A stretch of DNA of 64,000 nucleotides from DATGUP01 sp035301265. Its GTDB lineage: Bacteria > Bacillota > Bacilli > Bacillales > Amphibacillaceae. Made by a program: the position numbers and the translations under genes. The notes beneath the pieces were generated by a model. The model did no database searches and was not told where the DNA came from. It was given only the letters and a program-made list of their open reading frames with translations. Positions 32,853 to 41,144 of the stretch are shown here, piece by piece (the stretch's first letter is position 1; each line of letters begins with the position of its first letter). The stretch covers positions 1 through 64,000 of the forward strand of contig DATGUP010000004.1 of NCBI GenBank assembly GCA_035301265.1. The letters are read 5' to 3'.

Positions 32853-33599
32853 TTATCCTTTGGCATAATACATTAAAATACCTGCCGCTACGCTGACATT
32901 GAGTGATTCGACTTTCCCGTGGATCGGAATTTTAACGATGGCATCGGCTTGTTCGAGTCGATCCGGATGAATACCCGATGCTTCGTTGCCAACGATGAGG
33001 GCTATTTTATCGCTGCGCGGTACATCTGAATAAATGTTAGCATTCTGAAGTGCAGCTGCCCAAACCGTAAATCCGGATTGTTTCAAATGCTTTAAGTAAG
33101 GGGTTAAATCATCTTGCACAACCGGGAGATGAAACAATGCTCCTTGTGTTGCTCGGATAACCTTATCATTGTACATATCTACAGAATCGTCGCTAAGCAC
33201 AACAGCATCAAACCCGGCCGCATCCGCAGTTCGAATCATTGTGCCTAGATTGCCTGGATCTTGTACGCGATCGATCAGTAAAACAAAGCGGCCTGCGACA
33301 TCATGAGAGGACCGCATATGTACGACAGCACCGATGCCTTGAGGCGTTTTCGTTTGCGATAAAGCATTAAACACGCGATCGTTAACAGTCGTCACCGGAA
33401 AACGTGCATATTCATAAGGCAGCTGAACATCTGCACGGACAATGATTTCGTCAATCATCCACTCGCTGTTTATCGCTTCTTCAACGAGATGAAAGCCTTC
33501 AATCCAAAACTTGCCCGTCTGCATGCGCCCTTTTTTTCGTTGGAGACTTTTCCATTGTTTGACACGTCGATTTTGCGTAGAAGTAAGCAATGCTTTCAT
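32853..33599 (-). CDS. SpoU-family RNA 2'-O-methyltransferase (TrmH type)
   Basis: This 248-residue SPOUT enzyme methylates ribose 2'-OH in RNA, probably rRNA, with S-adenosylmethionine. The N-terminal substrate-binding domain (about 1-95) opens with TSTQNRRVKQWKSLQRKKGR. The trefoil-knot core has IDRVQDPGNLGTMIRTADAA (motif 1), IVGNEASGIHPD (motif 2) and IPIHGKVESLNVSVAAGILM (motif 3). The position upstream of pheS matches B. subtilis ysgA. The exact nucleotide target cannot be read from the sequence. Confidence 0.92.
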   Translation of the reverse strand: MKALLTSTQNRRVKQWKSLQRKKGRMQTGKFWIEGFHLVEEAINSEWMIDEIIVRADVQLPYEYARFPVTTVNDRVFNALSQTKTPQGIGAVVHMRSSHDVAGRFVLLIDRVQDPGNLGTMIRTADAAGFDAVVLSDDSVDMYNDKVIRATQGALFHLPVVQDDLTPYLKHLKQSGFTVWAAALQNANIYSDVPRSDKIALIVGNEASGIHPDRLEQADAIVKIPIHGKVESLNVSVAAGILMYYAKG

Positions 33600-33617
33600 T
33601 CCTCTTCATCGGTTGAT

Positions 33618-33646
33618 ACATATTTGTTTCGACATCGACCAAACTA
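33618..33646 (+). promoter_or_regulatory. Possible sigma-G promoter of sspI
   Basis: ACATA at 33618-33622, 17 bases, then CAAACTA at 33640-33646 fit the forespore sigma-G pattern (gnATR, CATNNTA) with small deviations. Spacing to the sspI start and the forespore-specific product support it. Confidence 0.4.
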
Positions 33647-33676
33647 TGCGTAATACCGCTAAAAGGGGTGACTCGT

Positions 33677-33895
33677 TTGGATTTGGATTTGCGTAAGGCT
33701 ATCTTAGCAAATATTGCCGAAAATGACCAGGAACAACTTGAGGCAACAATTGTCGATGCCGTTCAAAGCGGTGAAGAAAAAATGCTGCCAGGGCTCGGTG
33801 TCCTTTTTGAACTGATTTGGAAACAGTCCAGTGCAAGCGAACGTGAACAAATGGTAAATGCGCTGGAAGAAGGTGTAAAGCAAGCAACTGAATAA
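33677..33895 (+). CDS. sspI: Small acid-soluble spore protein SspI
   Basis: This 72-residue minor SASP accumulates in the forespore. It is close to B. subtilis SspI: LDLRKAILANIAENDQEQLE, TIVDAVQSGEEKMLPGLGVL, then FELIWKQSS. I chose the TTG at 33677, with AAAAGGGGTGA eight bases upstream, since the known protein begins at this point; an in-frame GTG at 33668 overlaps the site. It stands alone between the divergent methyltransferase gene and its own terminator. It confirms that the host sporulates. Confidence 0.95.
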   Translation: MDLDLRKAILANIAENDQEQLEATIVDAVQSGEEKMLPGLGVLFELIWKQSSASEREQMVNALEEGVKQATE

Positions 33896-33904
33896 ATATA
33901 CGAC

Positions 33905-33932
33905 AAGATGGATGCCTAAAGCGCATCCATCT
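33905..33932 (+). terminator. Terminator-like hairpin after sspI
   Basis: AGATGGATGC pairs with GCATCCATCT around a short loop, ten bases after the sspI stop. There is little T tract, so efficiency is uncertain. Confidence 0.6.
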
Positions 33933-33940
33933 AATGCTAA

Positions 33941-33968
33941 TTGTCAAATCGTATATTTATAGTAAAAT
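33941..33968 (+). promoter_or_regulatory. Sigma-A promoter of the lytic transglycosylase gene
   Basis: TTGTCA (33941-33946), 16 bases, TAAAAT (33963-33968), about 35 bases upstream of the start codon of the next gene. Confidence 0.65.
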
Positions 33969-34002
33969 AGACATAGAGTACACGGGAGGAGAGTTATAGG
34001 CA

Positions 34003-34593
34003 ATGGATATTAAACAATTGCAAAACATGATTAACACACAAGCCCTGTCCATTCTTTCCTCAAACAGCGGGTTTTCCCATCATTCCCCAATAGTTGATTT
34101 GGCGTTTAAGCAAGTGCTTGAGAACAGGCTTAGGCAGATGGCCTCAGCTGAAGAAACACAACCACGGGTAGCCCAACCTATTTCCCAGTCAACTCCAGTC
34201 GGCCAAAAATCCGCCGCGACACCCATTGATACATATGTCGCAAAGGCTGCCGAAAAATATCAGATTGACGAAAATTTAATTCATGCCATCATTCATGTCG
34301 AATCAGGTTATAATCCAAACGCCAAAAGCATAGCTGGTGCTCAAGGTTTGATGCAATTGATGCCAGAGACTGCACGCGGATTGGGTATCCAAAATCCATA
34401 TGACCCGGAACAGAACATCGACGGGGGTGCCAAATATTTGCGATATTTACTTGATAAATACAACGGCGATCTTAAACTAGCTCTTGCCGGTTATAATGCC
34501 GGTCCGGGAAATGTCGACAAATATCAGGGCATTCCGCCGTTTCGGGAGACAGAAAACTACGTCCATCAAGTGATGCAGCATTATTTAACATGA
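34003..34593 (+). CDS. Lytic transglycosylase (SLT domain)
   Basis: This 196-residue protein has an unstructured N-terminal part of about 75 residues and a C-terminal SLT catalytic domain. HVESGYNPNAKS contains the catalytic Glu (about 103), followed by GAQGLMQLMPETARGLG, NIDGGAKYLRYLL and LALAGYNAGPGNV. Such enzymes cleave peptidoglycan to 1,6-anhydro ends. B. subtilis has comparable proteins such as CwlQ/YjbJ. I see no signal peptide, so the export route is unclear. The start follows GGGAGGAGAG. Confidence 0.9.
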   Translation: MDIKQLQNMINTQALSILSSNSGFSHHSPIVDLAFKQVLENRLRQMASAEETQPRVAQPISQSTPVGQKSAATPIDTYVAKAAEKYQIDENLIHAIIHVESGYNPNAKSIAGAQGLMQLMPETARGLGIQNPYDPEQNIDGGAKYLRYLLDKYNGDLKLALAGYNAGPGNVDKYQGIPPFRETENYVHQVMQHYLT

Positions 34594-34624
34594 AACATCC
34601 CTCATACATCGTTTGCAAAGATAC

Positions 34625-34660
34625 AATCAGCAGCACGGTATACGCTGCTGATTGTTTTTT
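34625..34660 (+). terminator. Intrinsic terminator after the transglycosylase gene
   Basis: AATCAGCAGC (34625-34634) pairs with GCTGCTGATT (34644-34653), followed by GTTTTTT on the plus strand. It overlaps by two bases the end of the convergent peptidase gene. Confidence 0.85.
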
Positions 34661-35744
34661 ATGCAAGGATGATTTCTTTTACCGTTTTATGATCTAGCTT
34701 CTTAATCGTTGCAACGAGAATTTTAACGGCGTTTTCAAAATCGTCACGGTGCAATATCGCTGCGTGAGAATGAATATAACGCGTTGCCACTGTAATCGAC
34801 AAAGACGGCACACCATTTGCTGTTAAATGAATCGAACCTGAGTCGGTTCCGCCTCCTGCAATCGTCGCATATTGATATGGAATGTTTTGTTCATCTGCTG
34901 TATCAAGCACAAGATCGCGCAAACCTTTATGTGGAACCATGGATGCATCATACAAGATAATTTGCGGCCCATGTCCGAGCTTGCTATCTGCTTCTCGTTC
35001 TTTGATGCCGGGTGTATCTCCAGCAATTCCTACATCAACAGCAAAGCCGATGTCTGGTTGAATCGTGTTGGCGGCTGTTTTGGCCCCGCGCAAGCCGACT
35101 TCTTCCTGAACGGTCCCAACACCGTAAACCGTATTTGGATGATTTTCGTCTTTTAACTGTTTCAAAACTTCGATCGCTATGGCACAGCCAATGCGGTTAT
35201 CCCACGCTTTAGCAAGCAACATTTTCTCATTTTTCATCGGTGTAAATTCAAAATAAGGCACGATCGAATCGCCGGGACGAACACCAAATTCCTCCGCTTC
35301 TTCTTTGTCAGCAGCGCCGATATCGATAAACATATCCTCGATCTTGACAGGTTTTTTACGCGCCTCCGCTGATAGGATATGCGGGGGTTTTGAGCCGATC
35401 ACACCAGTGACATCGCCTTTGGATGTCATAATGGTGACGCGTTGAGCAAGCATCACTTGACTCCACCAACCGCCAACCGTTTGGAAATAAACAAACCCAT
35501 CGTCATCGATACGTGTCACCATAAAACCGACTTCATCTAAATGGCCAGCCACCATGATTTTGGGTCCATCGGCATCGCCTGTTTTTTTGGCGATCAAACT
35601 GCCGAGATTATCGGTGTAGACATCATCAGCATAAGGTTTGATATAGCTTTCCATCACGTCCCTTGGCTCTTTTTCATTACCGGGAATACCTTTGGCATCG
35701 GTTAAATCTTTAAGCATCGTTAGTGTATCGTCACGTTTGACCAT
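34659..35744 (-). CDS. ysdC: M42-family aminopeptidase (YsdC-like)
   Basis: This 361-residue cytosolic metallo-aminopeptidase of the M42 (glutamyl/deblocking aminopeptidase) family forms tetrahedral dodecamers in characterised members. Metal ligands and catalytic residues are visible in VAGHLDEVGFMV (His, Asp), KAWDNRIGCAIA (bridging Asp), VQEEVGLRGA (catalytic and metal-binding Glu), VDVGIAGDTPG and the C-terminal TRYIHSHAAI (His). LTMLKDLTDAKGIPGNEKEP near the start is almost the same as in YsdC by memory. It is convergent with the transglycosylase gene. Confidence 0.92.
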   Translation of the reverse strand: MVKRDDTLTMLKDLTDAKGIPGNEKEPRDVMESYIKPYADDVYTDNLGSLIAKKTGDADGPKIMVAGHLDEVGFMVTRIDDDGFVYFQTVGGWWSQVMLAQRVTIMTSKGDVTGVIGSKPPHILSAEARKKPVKIEDMFIDIGAADKEEAEEFGVRPGDSIVPYFEFTPMKNEKMLLAKAWDNRIGCAIAIEVLKQLKDENHPNTVYGVGTVQEEVGLRGAKTAANTIQPDIGFAVDVGIAGDTPGIKEREADSKLGHGPQIILYDASMVPHKGLRDLVLDTADEQNIPYQYATIAGGGTDSGSIHLTANGVPSLSITVATRYIHSHAAILHRDDFENAVKILVATIKKLDHKTVKEIILA

Positions 35745-35833
35745 ATGTACAGATAGCCTCCTTTGAAATGTTTGACTTTTCTCTACTATTATAGCTTGAA
35801 TCGGAAGAATACTAAAGCGTTGGAAAGCCTTTT

Positions 35834-36319
35834 TTAATATCCTTCATTTTGTCGCTGATAGTTTTTTGCATTCTTTTCCATATACGCACGTTGGATATCC
35901 CCTTCGGAAAAACCGAGCAGCTTGCCGAGCTGGAGATAGGAAATAAACATGTTTTTATAGTTTGCCTCGGTCGGCTCGTTTTTAAACGCCACACTTGCGG
36001 CAAATACAGCGTGAAATTGTTCGATTTCGCTAAGGTTGGGATGGGGAATATCTTCTTTGGTAAAACCATATCCTTTATCCAGGCCAAGCGATAATATAAA
36101 ATGAATGCCATCAACGTATTCTTCGAGAATGACAGCTTGTTCACTGCGCTCCTTCGTACTCCAAAATTTAAAACAGCGTGTTTCATTCGCCAACTCACCA
36201 AGCTCTGTTAGAAGCGCCAAGCATTTTTCCGAGAAAACATCTTGATCCGCTATCCCACGCTTTGTTTCAATATATGTATCCAACTTTTTCTGCATGTTAA
36301 ACAACTGGTGCCAATCCAA
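35834..36319 (-). CDS. Dimeric dUTPase (all-alpha NTP pyrophosphatase)
   Basis: This 161-residue all-helical enzyme belongs to the dimeric dUTPase/MazG-like superfamily and hydrolyses dUTP to dUMP, limiting uracil in DNA. The metal-binding motifs are LLTELGELANETRCFKFW (about 35-52) and ILEEYVDGIHFILSLGLD (about 64-81). It differs from the trimeric dUTPase. The ATG follows AAGAGGGGGACGTCGC. It is not clearly operonic: gaps of 90 bases to the peptidase gene and 266 to the next gene. Confidence 0.88.
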   Translation of the reverse strand: MDWHQLFNMQKKLDTYIETKRGIADQDVFSEKCLALLTELGELANETRCFKFWSTKERSEQAVILEEYVDGIHFILSLGLDKGYGFTKEDIPHPNLSEIEQFHAVFAASVAFKNEPTEANYKNMFISYLQLGKLLGFSEGDIQRAYMEKNAKNYQRQNEGY

Positions 36320-36453
36320 AGCGACGTCCCCCTCTTTTCCTAAATTGTATCATGAATCAGCTAAGATGGGGAAATCTTTAGATCGATTTGTTGGTACGCC
36401 ACGAAAGAACTGGGAAGGATGGATCTTACCATTGGTTAATGAATCTTTCAAAA

Positions 36454-36492
36454 GGTAAACGGTGAAGCGTCACTATCCGAGTAACCGTTTGC
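36454..36492 (-). terminator. Probable terminator downstream of the TVP38-like gene
   Basis: GGTAAACGGT (36454-36463) pairs with ACCGTTTGCC (36483-36492) with one G-T pair. On the minus strand it is followed by TTTTG. It lies about 95 bases after the gene at 36586. Confidence 0.6.
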
Positions 36493-36585
36493 CAAAAGCG
36501 AATCATATGGGCTAAACTGAGTGGTAACATGAGCTGAACCATCGATATACTAAACATATTCGACGATTAGTGTCATTAAAAGTTA

Positions 36586-37158
36586 TTAAGTCGTCGCTTG
36601 AAAAAATTCTTCCCATGTCCATGACATTTCTTTGCGCCGGAAAAAATATAATAACAAAAGTAGCACGAAAAGACATATGAGGGCATTGGATAAGGATAAA
36701 CGAGATAACCATTGACCGATTGATGTATATATGAAAGCAAGCGGAATGTTGGATAAGAATGACGATTTAGCATATTCTTTGAACCCGGTTGAAATCTCCA
36801 CTAAACAAAAAGATAGAAAATGGAAATGAATGAATGGTACGAGGCGCAAAAGCGTAATTTGTCGTGTCGTTAACTCCGTATTCTTACCGAGGAGCACTTG
36901 TTTGAGGCGAATAAACCGGCTCAATGTTTCCGGCATCCAGCGAACGATGCCATAAAATAAAATACTCGCCAATGTCATGCCAACAAGCGAATAAAATGTA
37001 CCAGCAACCGTCCCGAATAATAAGCCACCGGAAATACAGATGAACACAACTGGAAGGAATAACAATGGTCTTACAAGATGAAAAAAAATGAATAACATTG
37101 GAGCAAACAAGCCACCCATTTCAATAAATGCTATCGCGTAATGGCCGAAAAGCTCCAT
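36586..37158 (-). CDS. TVP38/TMEM64-family (DedA-like) membrane protein
   Basis: This 190-residue integral membrane protein has about five hydrophobic segments. It shows the SNARE-associated/DedA pattern: RPLLFLPVVFICISGGLLFG (reentrant loop, about 29-48), FYSLVGMTLASILFYGIVRW, then LLRLVPFIHFHFLSFCLVEIS. Family members act in lipid transport or scrambling. In the B. subtilis neighbourhood ytxB occupies a comparable place, but I have not checked identity. The ATG at 37158 follows GAAGGAGGAGAG; a frame 18 codons longer is unsupported. Confidence 0.85.
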   Translation of the reverse strand: MELFGHYAIAFIEMGGLFAPMLFIFFHLVRPLLFLPVVFICISGGLLFGTVAGTFYSLVGMTLASILFYGIVRWMPETLSRFIRLKQVLLGKNTELTTRQITLLRLVPFIHFHFLSFCLVEISTGFKEYAKSSFLSNIPLAFIYTSIGQWLSRLSLSNALICLFVLLLLLYFFRRKEMSWTWEEFFQATT

Positions 37159-37240
37159 TTTCTCTCCTCCTTCATGCGAAACCGCATCATATATACAACA
37201 TATATATGACATAAGACGAGCCGTTATGACACCTTAAAAT

Positions 37241-37283
37241 AAAAAAAGCCAAATGCGGATATCCTCCGCGTTTGGCCTTTTTT
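37241..37283 (-). terminator. Strong terminator of infC–rpmI–rplT
   Basis: GCCAAATGCGGA pairs with TCCGCGTTTGGC (one mismatch). On both strands it is flanked by runs of seven A or T. It starts at the rplT stop codon on the minus strand. Confidence 0.9.
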
Positions 37284-37639
37284 TATTTCAATGCTTCTTT
37301 TGCTTTTTCTGCAAGTTGAGCAAATGCTTTTTCATCATTGATGGCAAGATCTGACAGCATTTTACGGTTGATTTCAATACCGGCTTTCTTCAAACCATGC
37401 ATGAGTTTATTATAAGAAAGGTCGTGCATGCGCGCAGCCGCATTGATCCGGGAAATCCAAAGTTTCCTGAATTCACGTTTTCTCTGCTTGCGGTCGCGGT
37501 ATGCATATTGACCGGATTTCATCACTTGTTGTTTTGCTGTTCTAAATAACGTCCGTTTCGAACCGTAGTAGCCTTTTGCTAATTTCAAGACACGTTTCCG
37601 ACGTTTGCGTGTCACGGTACCACCTTTAACACGTGCCAT
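37283..37639 (-). CDS. rplT: 50S ribosomal protein L20
   Basis: L20 (118 residues) binds 23S rRNA and is needed early in assembly. It is highly basic, with the standard N terminus MARVKGGTVTRKRRKRVLKL and the core AYRDRKQRKREFRKLWISRI. In Firmicutes L20 also represses its own operon through the leader RNA upstream of infC. It is the last gene of the operon, 59 bases after rpmI. Confidence 0.98.
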   Translation of the reverse strand: MARVKGGTVTRKRRKRVLKLAKGYYGSKRTLFRTAKQQVMKSGQYAYRDRKQRKREFRKLWISRINAAARMHDLSYNKLMHGLKKAGIEINRKMLSDLAINDEKAFAQLAEKAKEALK

Positions 37640-37698
37640 AAATATTCCCTCCCAAAATTTTAAGCTCGTTGTTCTGTGAACATGGCGTAGTTTTCTAC

Positions 37699-37896
37699 TT
37701 ATTTATAAGGCAACATCGTTTTGATACGACGGTAGTCTGCATTGGATACTGTTGTTGATTGACGCAATTTACGTTTCTGCTTTTGTGATTTATTAGCAAA
37801 CAAGTGACTTGTATATGCATGTCCACGTTTGATTTTTCCGGTAGCTGTCTTTTTAAAACGTTTTTTTGACGCTTTATGAGTTTTCATTTTCGGCAT
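37699..37896 (-). CDS. rpmI: 50S ribosomal protein L35
   Basis: L35 is a small basic ribosomal protein of 65 residues: MPKMKTHKASKKRFKKTATG, KIKRGHAYTSHLF and the C-terminal IKTMLPYK. Length and sequence are normal for Bacillus. It begins 12 bases after the infC stop, so it is probably translationally coupled to infC, and the operon is shared with L20. Confidence 0.98.
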   Translation of the reverse strand: MPKMKTHKASKKRFKKTATGKIKRGHAYTSHLFANKSQKQKRKLRQSTTVSNADYRRIKTMLPYK

Positions 37897-37908
37897 ATTG
37901 ACTTCCTC

Positions 37909-38427
37909 CTACTGTTTTTCACTTTTTGGTGCAAGCATCATGAACATGTTGCGGCCTTCCATTTTTGGTTTGGATTCGACGGCAGCAATATCTTTCAGCT
38001 CATCGGCGAGGCGGTCCAACACATCCCTGCCGAGATCTTTGTGTGTGATCGCACGTCCACGGAAACGAACAGCCGCTTTGACTTTATCGCCTTTTTGGAT
38101 GAATTTACGTGCATTTTTCAGTTTTGTGTTAAAGTCATGGTCACCGATTGCCGGTGTAAAGCGGACTTCTTTTACATTGATCACTTTTTGTTTTTTACGC
38201 GCCTCTTTCGCTTTCTTTTGCTGTTCATAACGGTATTTACCGTAGTTCATGATCCGGCACACTGGCGGCTTAGCTTTTGGTGCTACAAGGACAAGATCGA
38301 GATTCCGTTTTTGCGCCAACTCCAAAGCTTCCTGACGTGATTTCACACCGAGTTGCTCTCCGTTTGAATCGATGAGACGCACTTCCCTTGCCCGAATCCG
38401 CTCATTGATATTTAACTCTTTGCTAAT
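37909..38427 (-). CDS. infC: Translation initiation factor IF-3 (AUU start)
   Basis: IF-3 (172 residues) keeps ribosomal subunits apart and checks start codons. The sequence has the N-terminal domain (INERIRAREVRLIDSNGEQL; LDLVLVAPKAKPPVCRIMNY), a lysine-rich linker and the C-terminal domain (IGDHDFNTKLKNARKFIQKG; DKVKAAVRFRGRAITH). I place the start at ATT (38427), because GGAGGTGGCTAAAT precedes it and the residue context ISKELNINERIRAREV matches IF-3 starts; AUU starts are the classical infC autoregulatory device. A longer ATG-led frame would add 31 non-homologous residues. Confidence 0.96.
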   Translation of the reverse strand: MSKELNINERIRAREVRLIDSNGEQLGVKSRQEALELAQKRNLDLVLVAPKAKPPVCRIMNYGKYRYEQQKKAKEARKKQKVINVKEVRFTPAIGDHDFNTKLKNARKFIQKGDKVKAAVRFRGRAITHKDLGRDVLDRLADELKDIAAVESKPKMEGRNMFMMLAPKSEKQ

Positions 38428-38429
38428 AT

Positions 38430-38640
38430 TTAGCCACCTCCAAATGATTTTACAATTATTTGATCTATGGGACAAGCCTTTATCAATGCATAAAAAATGT
38501 GTCGGTACAAATGCACCCACACGTCTCCGTTCATACGTCCTCGTTTCTTATGGAATCTTGTAACCAGTCAACTGCACCATTGCGTTGAACAGGTGAGAAG
38601 CGGGTGCTTCTACTTGTCTTGAGATCAATATATTTTGTTC
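38430..38640 (-). promoter_or_regulatory. Leader of infC–rpmI–rplT, probably the L20 autoregulatory leader
   Basis: The minus-strand transcript has an untranslated leader of about 215 bases. It contains several local pairings (for example AGAAGC with GCTTCT) and a terminator hairpin: TGTG-GGT pairs with ACC-CACA at 38499-38522, followed by six T, about 70 bases before infC. In Firmicutes, L20 binds such leaders to promote termination. I did not verify the L20-binding fold. Confidence 0.6.
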
Positions 38641-38649
38641 AGCTTATAA

Positions 38650-38679
38650 AGAATAACATTCATTCATGATGTCTGTCAA
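38650..38679 (-). promoter_or_regulatory. Sigma-A promoter of the infC operon
   Basis: On the minus strand a perfect TTGACA (38674-38679) is followed after 18 bases by TATTCT (38650-38655). Confidence 0.7.
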
Positions 38680-38687
38680 GCAGTTTA

Positions 38688-38723
38688 GGCGGGAATCTGG
38701 AGCAGGTCGGTAGTATTCCCGCC
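38688..38723 (-). terminator. Hairpin between the small membrane gene and infC
   Basis: GGCGGGAAT (38688-38696) pairs perfectly with ATTCCCGCC (38715-38723) around an 18-base loop. No T tract follows. It could end or stabilise the transcript of the gene at 38768. Confidence 0.5.
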
Positions 38724-38767
38724 GATTCTCATTGCATACCACCTCAACTGTCTGGCCTTTTAAATCG

Positions 38768-38959
38768 TTATAAACTATAAAATGATCCATAAAAAAATAA
38801 GCCGACAAATAGTAACCCGACTAAAGACAATCCAAAAATCAGTAACATGATCCCGGTTATAGCGAACTTGGCCTTCTTAATAATAAGAGGAGTCTTCAGC
38901 CCTTCTCTTTCCATCGCATTTATGACCTTACCATAATCTAATTTCGGAGCCTTATGCAA
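38768..38959 (-). CDS. Small membrane protein of unknown function
   Basis: A 63-residue protein has a polar N-terminal part with a basic cluster (LKTPLIIKKAKFAITG) and one or two hydrophobic segments (ITGIMLLIFGLSLVGLLFVG, then LFFYGSFYSL), suggesting a membrane hairpin with the N terminus inside. It begins with TTG (38959) after a very good site, AAAGGAGGTCTGTCT, the main reason to call it real. It lies between thrS and the infC promoter. I do not recognise the family and give no function. Confidence 0.65.
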   Translation of the reverse strand: MHKAPKLDYGKVINAMEREGLKTPLIIKKAKFAITGIMLLIFGLSLVGLLFVGLFFYGSFYSL

Positions 38960-39136
38960 AGACAGACCTCCTTTCTTTTCCGTTATCCTATCGGTTGTTT
39001 GTGATTTTCACCGCTAATCCATCCCAATGATAAGCTCCAACGAATGTGCATGCACGCATACGAAAACCCTTTCAACACAGCCGATCATTTCGGTGGTTCG
39101 ATTATTATTTTAACATGATTTTTAATAATTTTAATG

Positions 39137-39165
39137 AAAAAACATCCCCGCTGGCGGGGATGTTT
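39137..39165 (-). terminator. Intrinsic terminator of thrS
   Basis: AAACATCCCCGC pairs with GCGGGGATGTTT around a 4-base loop and is followed on the minus strand by TTTTTTC, just after the thrS stop. Confidence 0.9.
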
Positions 39166-39171
39166 AAATAG

Positions 39172-41109
39172 CTAGTTTCGCAATGATTTCTCGTTTATTT
39201 CGCATAAAATCAGCTGCTCAAACGTTTCATAATCTAACGTTTCTGAATGCTTCTGTCCATATCTTCTCACATTCACAGCATCGTCTTGCACTTCACGATC
39301 GCCAACGACAAGTGCGAATGGCACTTTTTCTGTTTGCGCTTCGCGTATTTTATAACCGATTTTTTCATCGCGGTCATCCACTTCCACACGCACTGCTTGC
39401 CGACGAAGTTTGTCAGCCACAGATTTGGCGTAGTCCAAGTGGGCATCGGGTGATACCGGAATGACTTTCACCTGCACAGGCGCAAGCCACGTTGGAAAAG
39501 CACCTTTATACTCTTCAATTAAAAAAGCGACAAACCGCTCCATTGTTGAGACGACTCCACGGTGAATGACGACGGGACGATGTTCATTGCCATCTTCACC
39601 GATGTACGTTAAATCAAAACGTTCCGGCAATTGATAGTCAATCTGTACGGTCGAGAGCGTCTCATCTTTGCCAAGAGCCGTTTTGACCTGGACATCCAAC
39701 TTCGGTCCATAAAACGCCGCCTCACCCTCGGCTTCAACATAGTCCAGATTCATCTCTTCCATCGTTTCTTTTAACATAGCTTGGGCTTTTTCCCACATTT
39801 CATCATTGTCGATATATTTTTCCTTATCTTCAGGATCCCGATAAGACAGCCGGAAATAATAATCGTCGATGCCAAAATCTTTATAGACACGCTGGATCAG
39901 CTCGACAACTCGAATGAATTCATCTTTCATCTGATCCGGACGGGCAAAAATATGGGCATCATTCAGTGTCATTGCCCGTACACGCTGTAGACCGGCAAGG
40001 GCTCCGGACATTTCATGACGGTGCATCATGCCCAGTTCAGCAATCCGGACTGGTAGCTGACGGTAGCTCCACAACTGATTTTTAAAGATCATCATATGGT
40101 GTGGACAATTCATCGGGCGCAAAACAAGATCTTCGTTATCCATTTCCATCGCTGGAAACATATCATCGCTATAGTGCTGCCAATGCCCGCTTGTCTTATA
40201 AAGGTCCACACTGCCTAAAACGGGCGTGTAGACGTGGTCGTATCCGAGTCGTTCCTCAAGATCAACGATATAACGCTCAATAATGCGGCGAATTGTCGCT
40301 CCCTTAGGCAACCACATCGGCAAGCCTTGACCAACTTTTTGCGAAACGGTGAAAATGCCGAGTTCCTTGCCGAGCTTCCGGTGATCACGCTCTTTTCGCT
40401 CCTGAAGTATTTGCAAATAATCATCGAGCTCACTCTGTTTAGCAAATGCGGTCCCATAAATGCGCTGCAGCTGTTTGTTGTCGCTATCTCCCCGCCAATA
40501 GGCGCCGGAAATGCTCAAGAGTTTGAAAGCCTTGATTTTACTTGTAGACGGTACATGAATCCCGCGGCACAAATCATAAAACTCACCTTGCTTATAGACG
40601 GTCACTTGCTCGTCTTCTGGAATGTCATCAAGCAATTCCAGCTTTAACGGATCGTTTTGAAACATGTCCTTTGCTTCCTCACGCGAAACCTCGATACGTT
40701 CTATATTAAGATTTTCATCGATAATACGCTGCATTTCTTTTTCAATTTTTGGCAAATCCTCAGGTGTTAAATGATAATCCATATCGATGTCATAATAAAA
40801 GCCTTCTTCGGTCACAGGCCCGACACCAAATCGAACATCCTTGAAGAGTCGCTTTATCGCTTGAGCCATTAAATGCGCAGTCGAATGTCGCATGATCGCG
40901 ATACCTTCTTCGTTTTTGGATGTAACGATTTCAATCTGCCCGCCTTTTGGTAATTCACGGCGTAAATCATACCACTGGTCATCCAGTTTGATGGCGAGGG
41001 CTTGTTTTTTTAAACGAGGTGAAATGGATGCCGCAATATCTTCACCTGTTGTCCCTTGTGGAAAACGTTTCTCTGCTCCATCCGGAAAAACAATCGTCAA
41101 TTCCTCCAT
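39172..41109 (-). CDS. thrS: Threonyl-tRNA synthetase
   Basis: ThrRS (645 residues) has the N-terminal TGS domain (LTIVFPDGAEKRFPQGTTGE), the second editing domain with IMRHSTAHLMAQAIKRLF (metal-binding histidines), and the class II core. Motif 2 is near MNCPHHMMIFKNQLWSYRQL, and RPVVIHRGVVSTMERFVAFL near the end is motif 3. The anticodon-binding domain follows. Starts at 41118, 41115 and 41109 are possible; AGGAGG is best spaced to the ATG at 41109. A T-box controls expression. Confidence 0.97.
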   Translation of the reverse strand: MEELTIVFPDGAEKRFPQGTTGEDIAASISPRLKKQALAIKLDDQWYDLRRELPKGGQIEIVTSKNEEGIAIMRHSTAHLMAQAIKRLFKDVRFGVGPVTEEGFYYDIDMDYHLTPEDLPKIEKEMQRIIDENLNIERIEVSREEAKDMFQNDPLKLELLDDIPEDEQVTVYKQGEFYDLCRGIHVPSTSKIKAFKLLSISGAYWRGDSDNKQLQRIYGTAFAKQSELDDYLQILQERKERDHRKLGKELGIFTVSQKVGQGLPMWLPKGATIRRIIERYIVDLEERLGYDHVYTPVLGSVDLYKTSGHWQHYSDDMFPAMEMDNEDLVLRPMNCPHHMMIFKNQLWSYRQLPVRIAELGMMHRHEMSGALAGLQRVRAMTLNDAHIFARPDQMKDEFIRVVELIQRVYKDFGIDDYYFRLSYRDPEDKEKYIDNDEMWEKAQAMLKETMEEMNLDYVEAEGEAAFYGPKLDVQVKTALGKDETLSTVQIDYQLPERFDLTYIGEDGNEHRPVVIHRGVVSTMERFVAFLIEEYKGAFPTWLAPVQVKVIPVSPDAHLDYAKSVADKLRRQAVRVEVDDRDEKIGYKIREAQTEKVPFALVVGDREVQDDAVNVRRYGQKHSETLDYETFEQLILCEINEKSLRN

Positions 41110-41144
41110 GCTCATCATTCCTCCTGTTCATTTATATTCATGCT

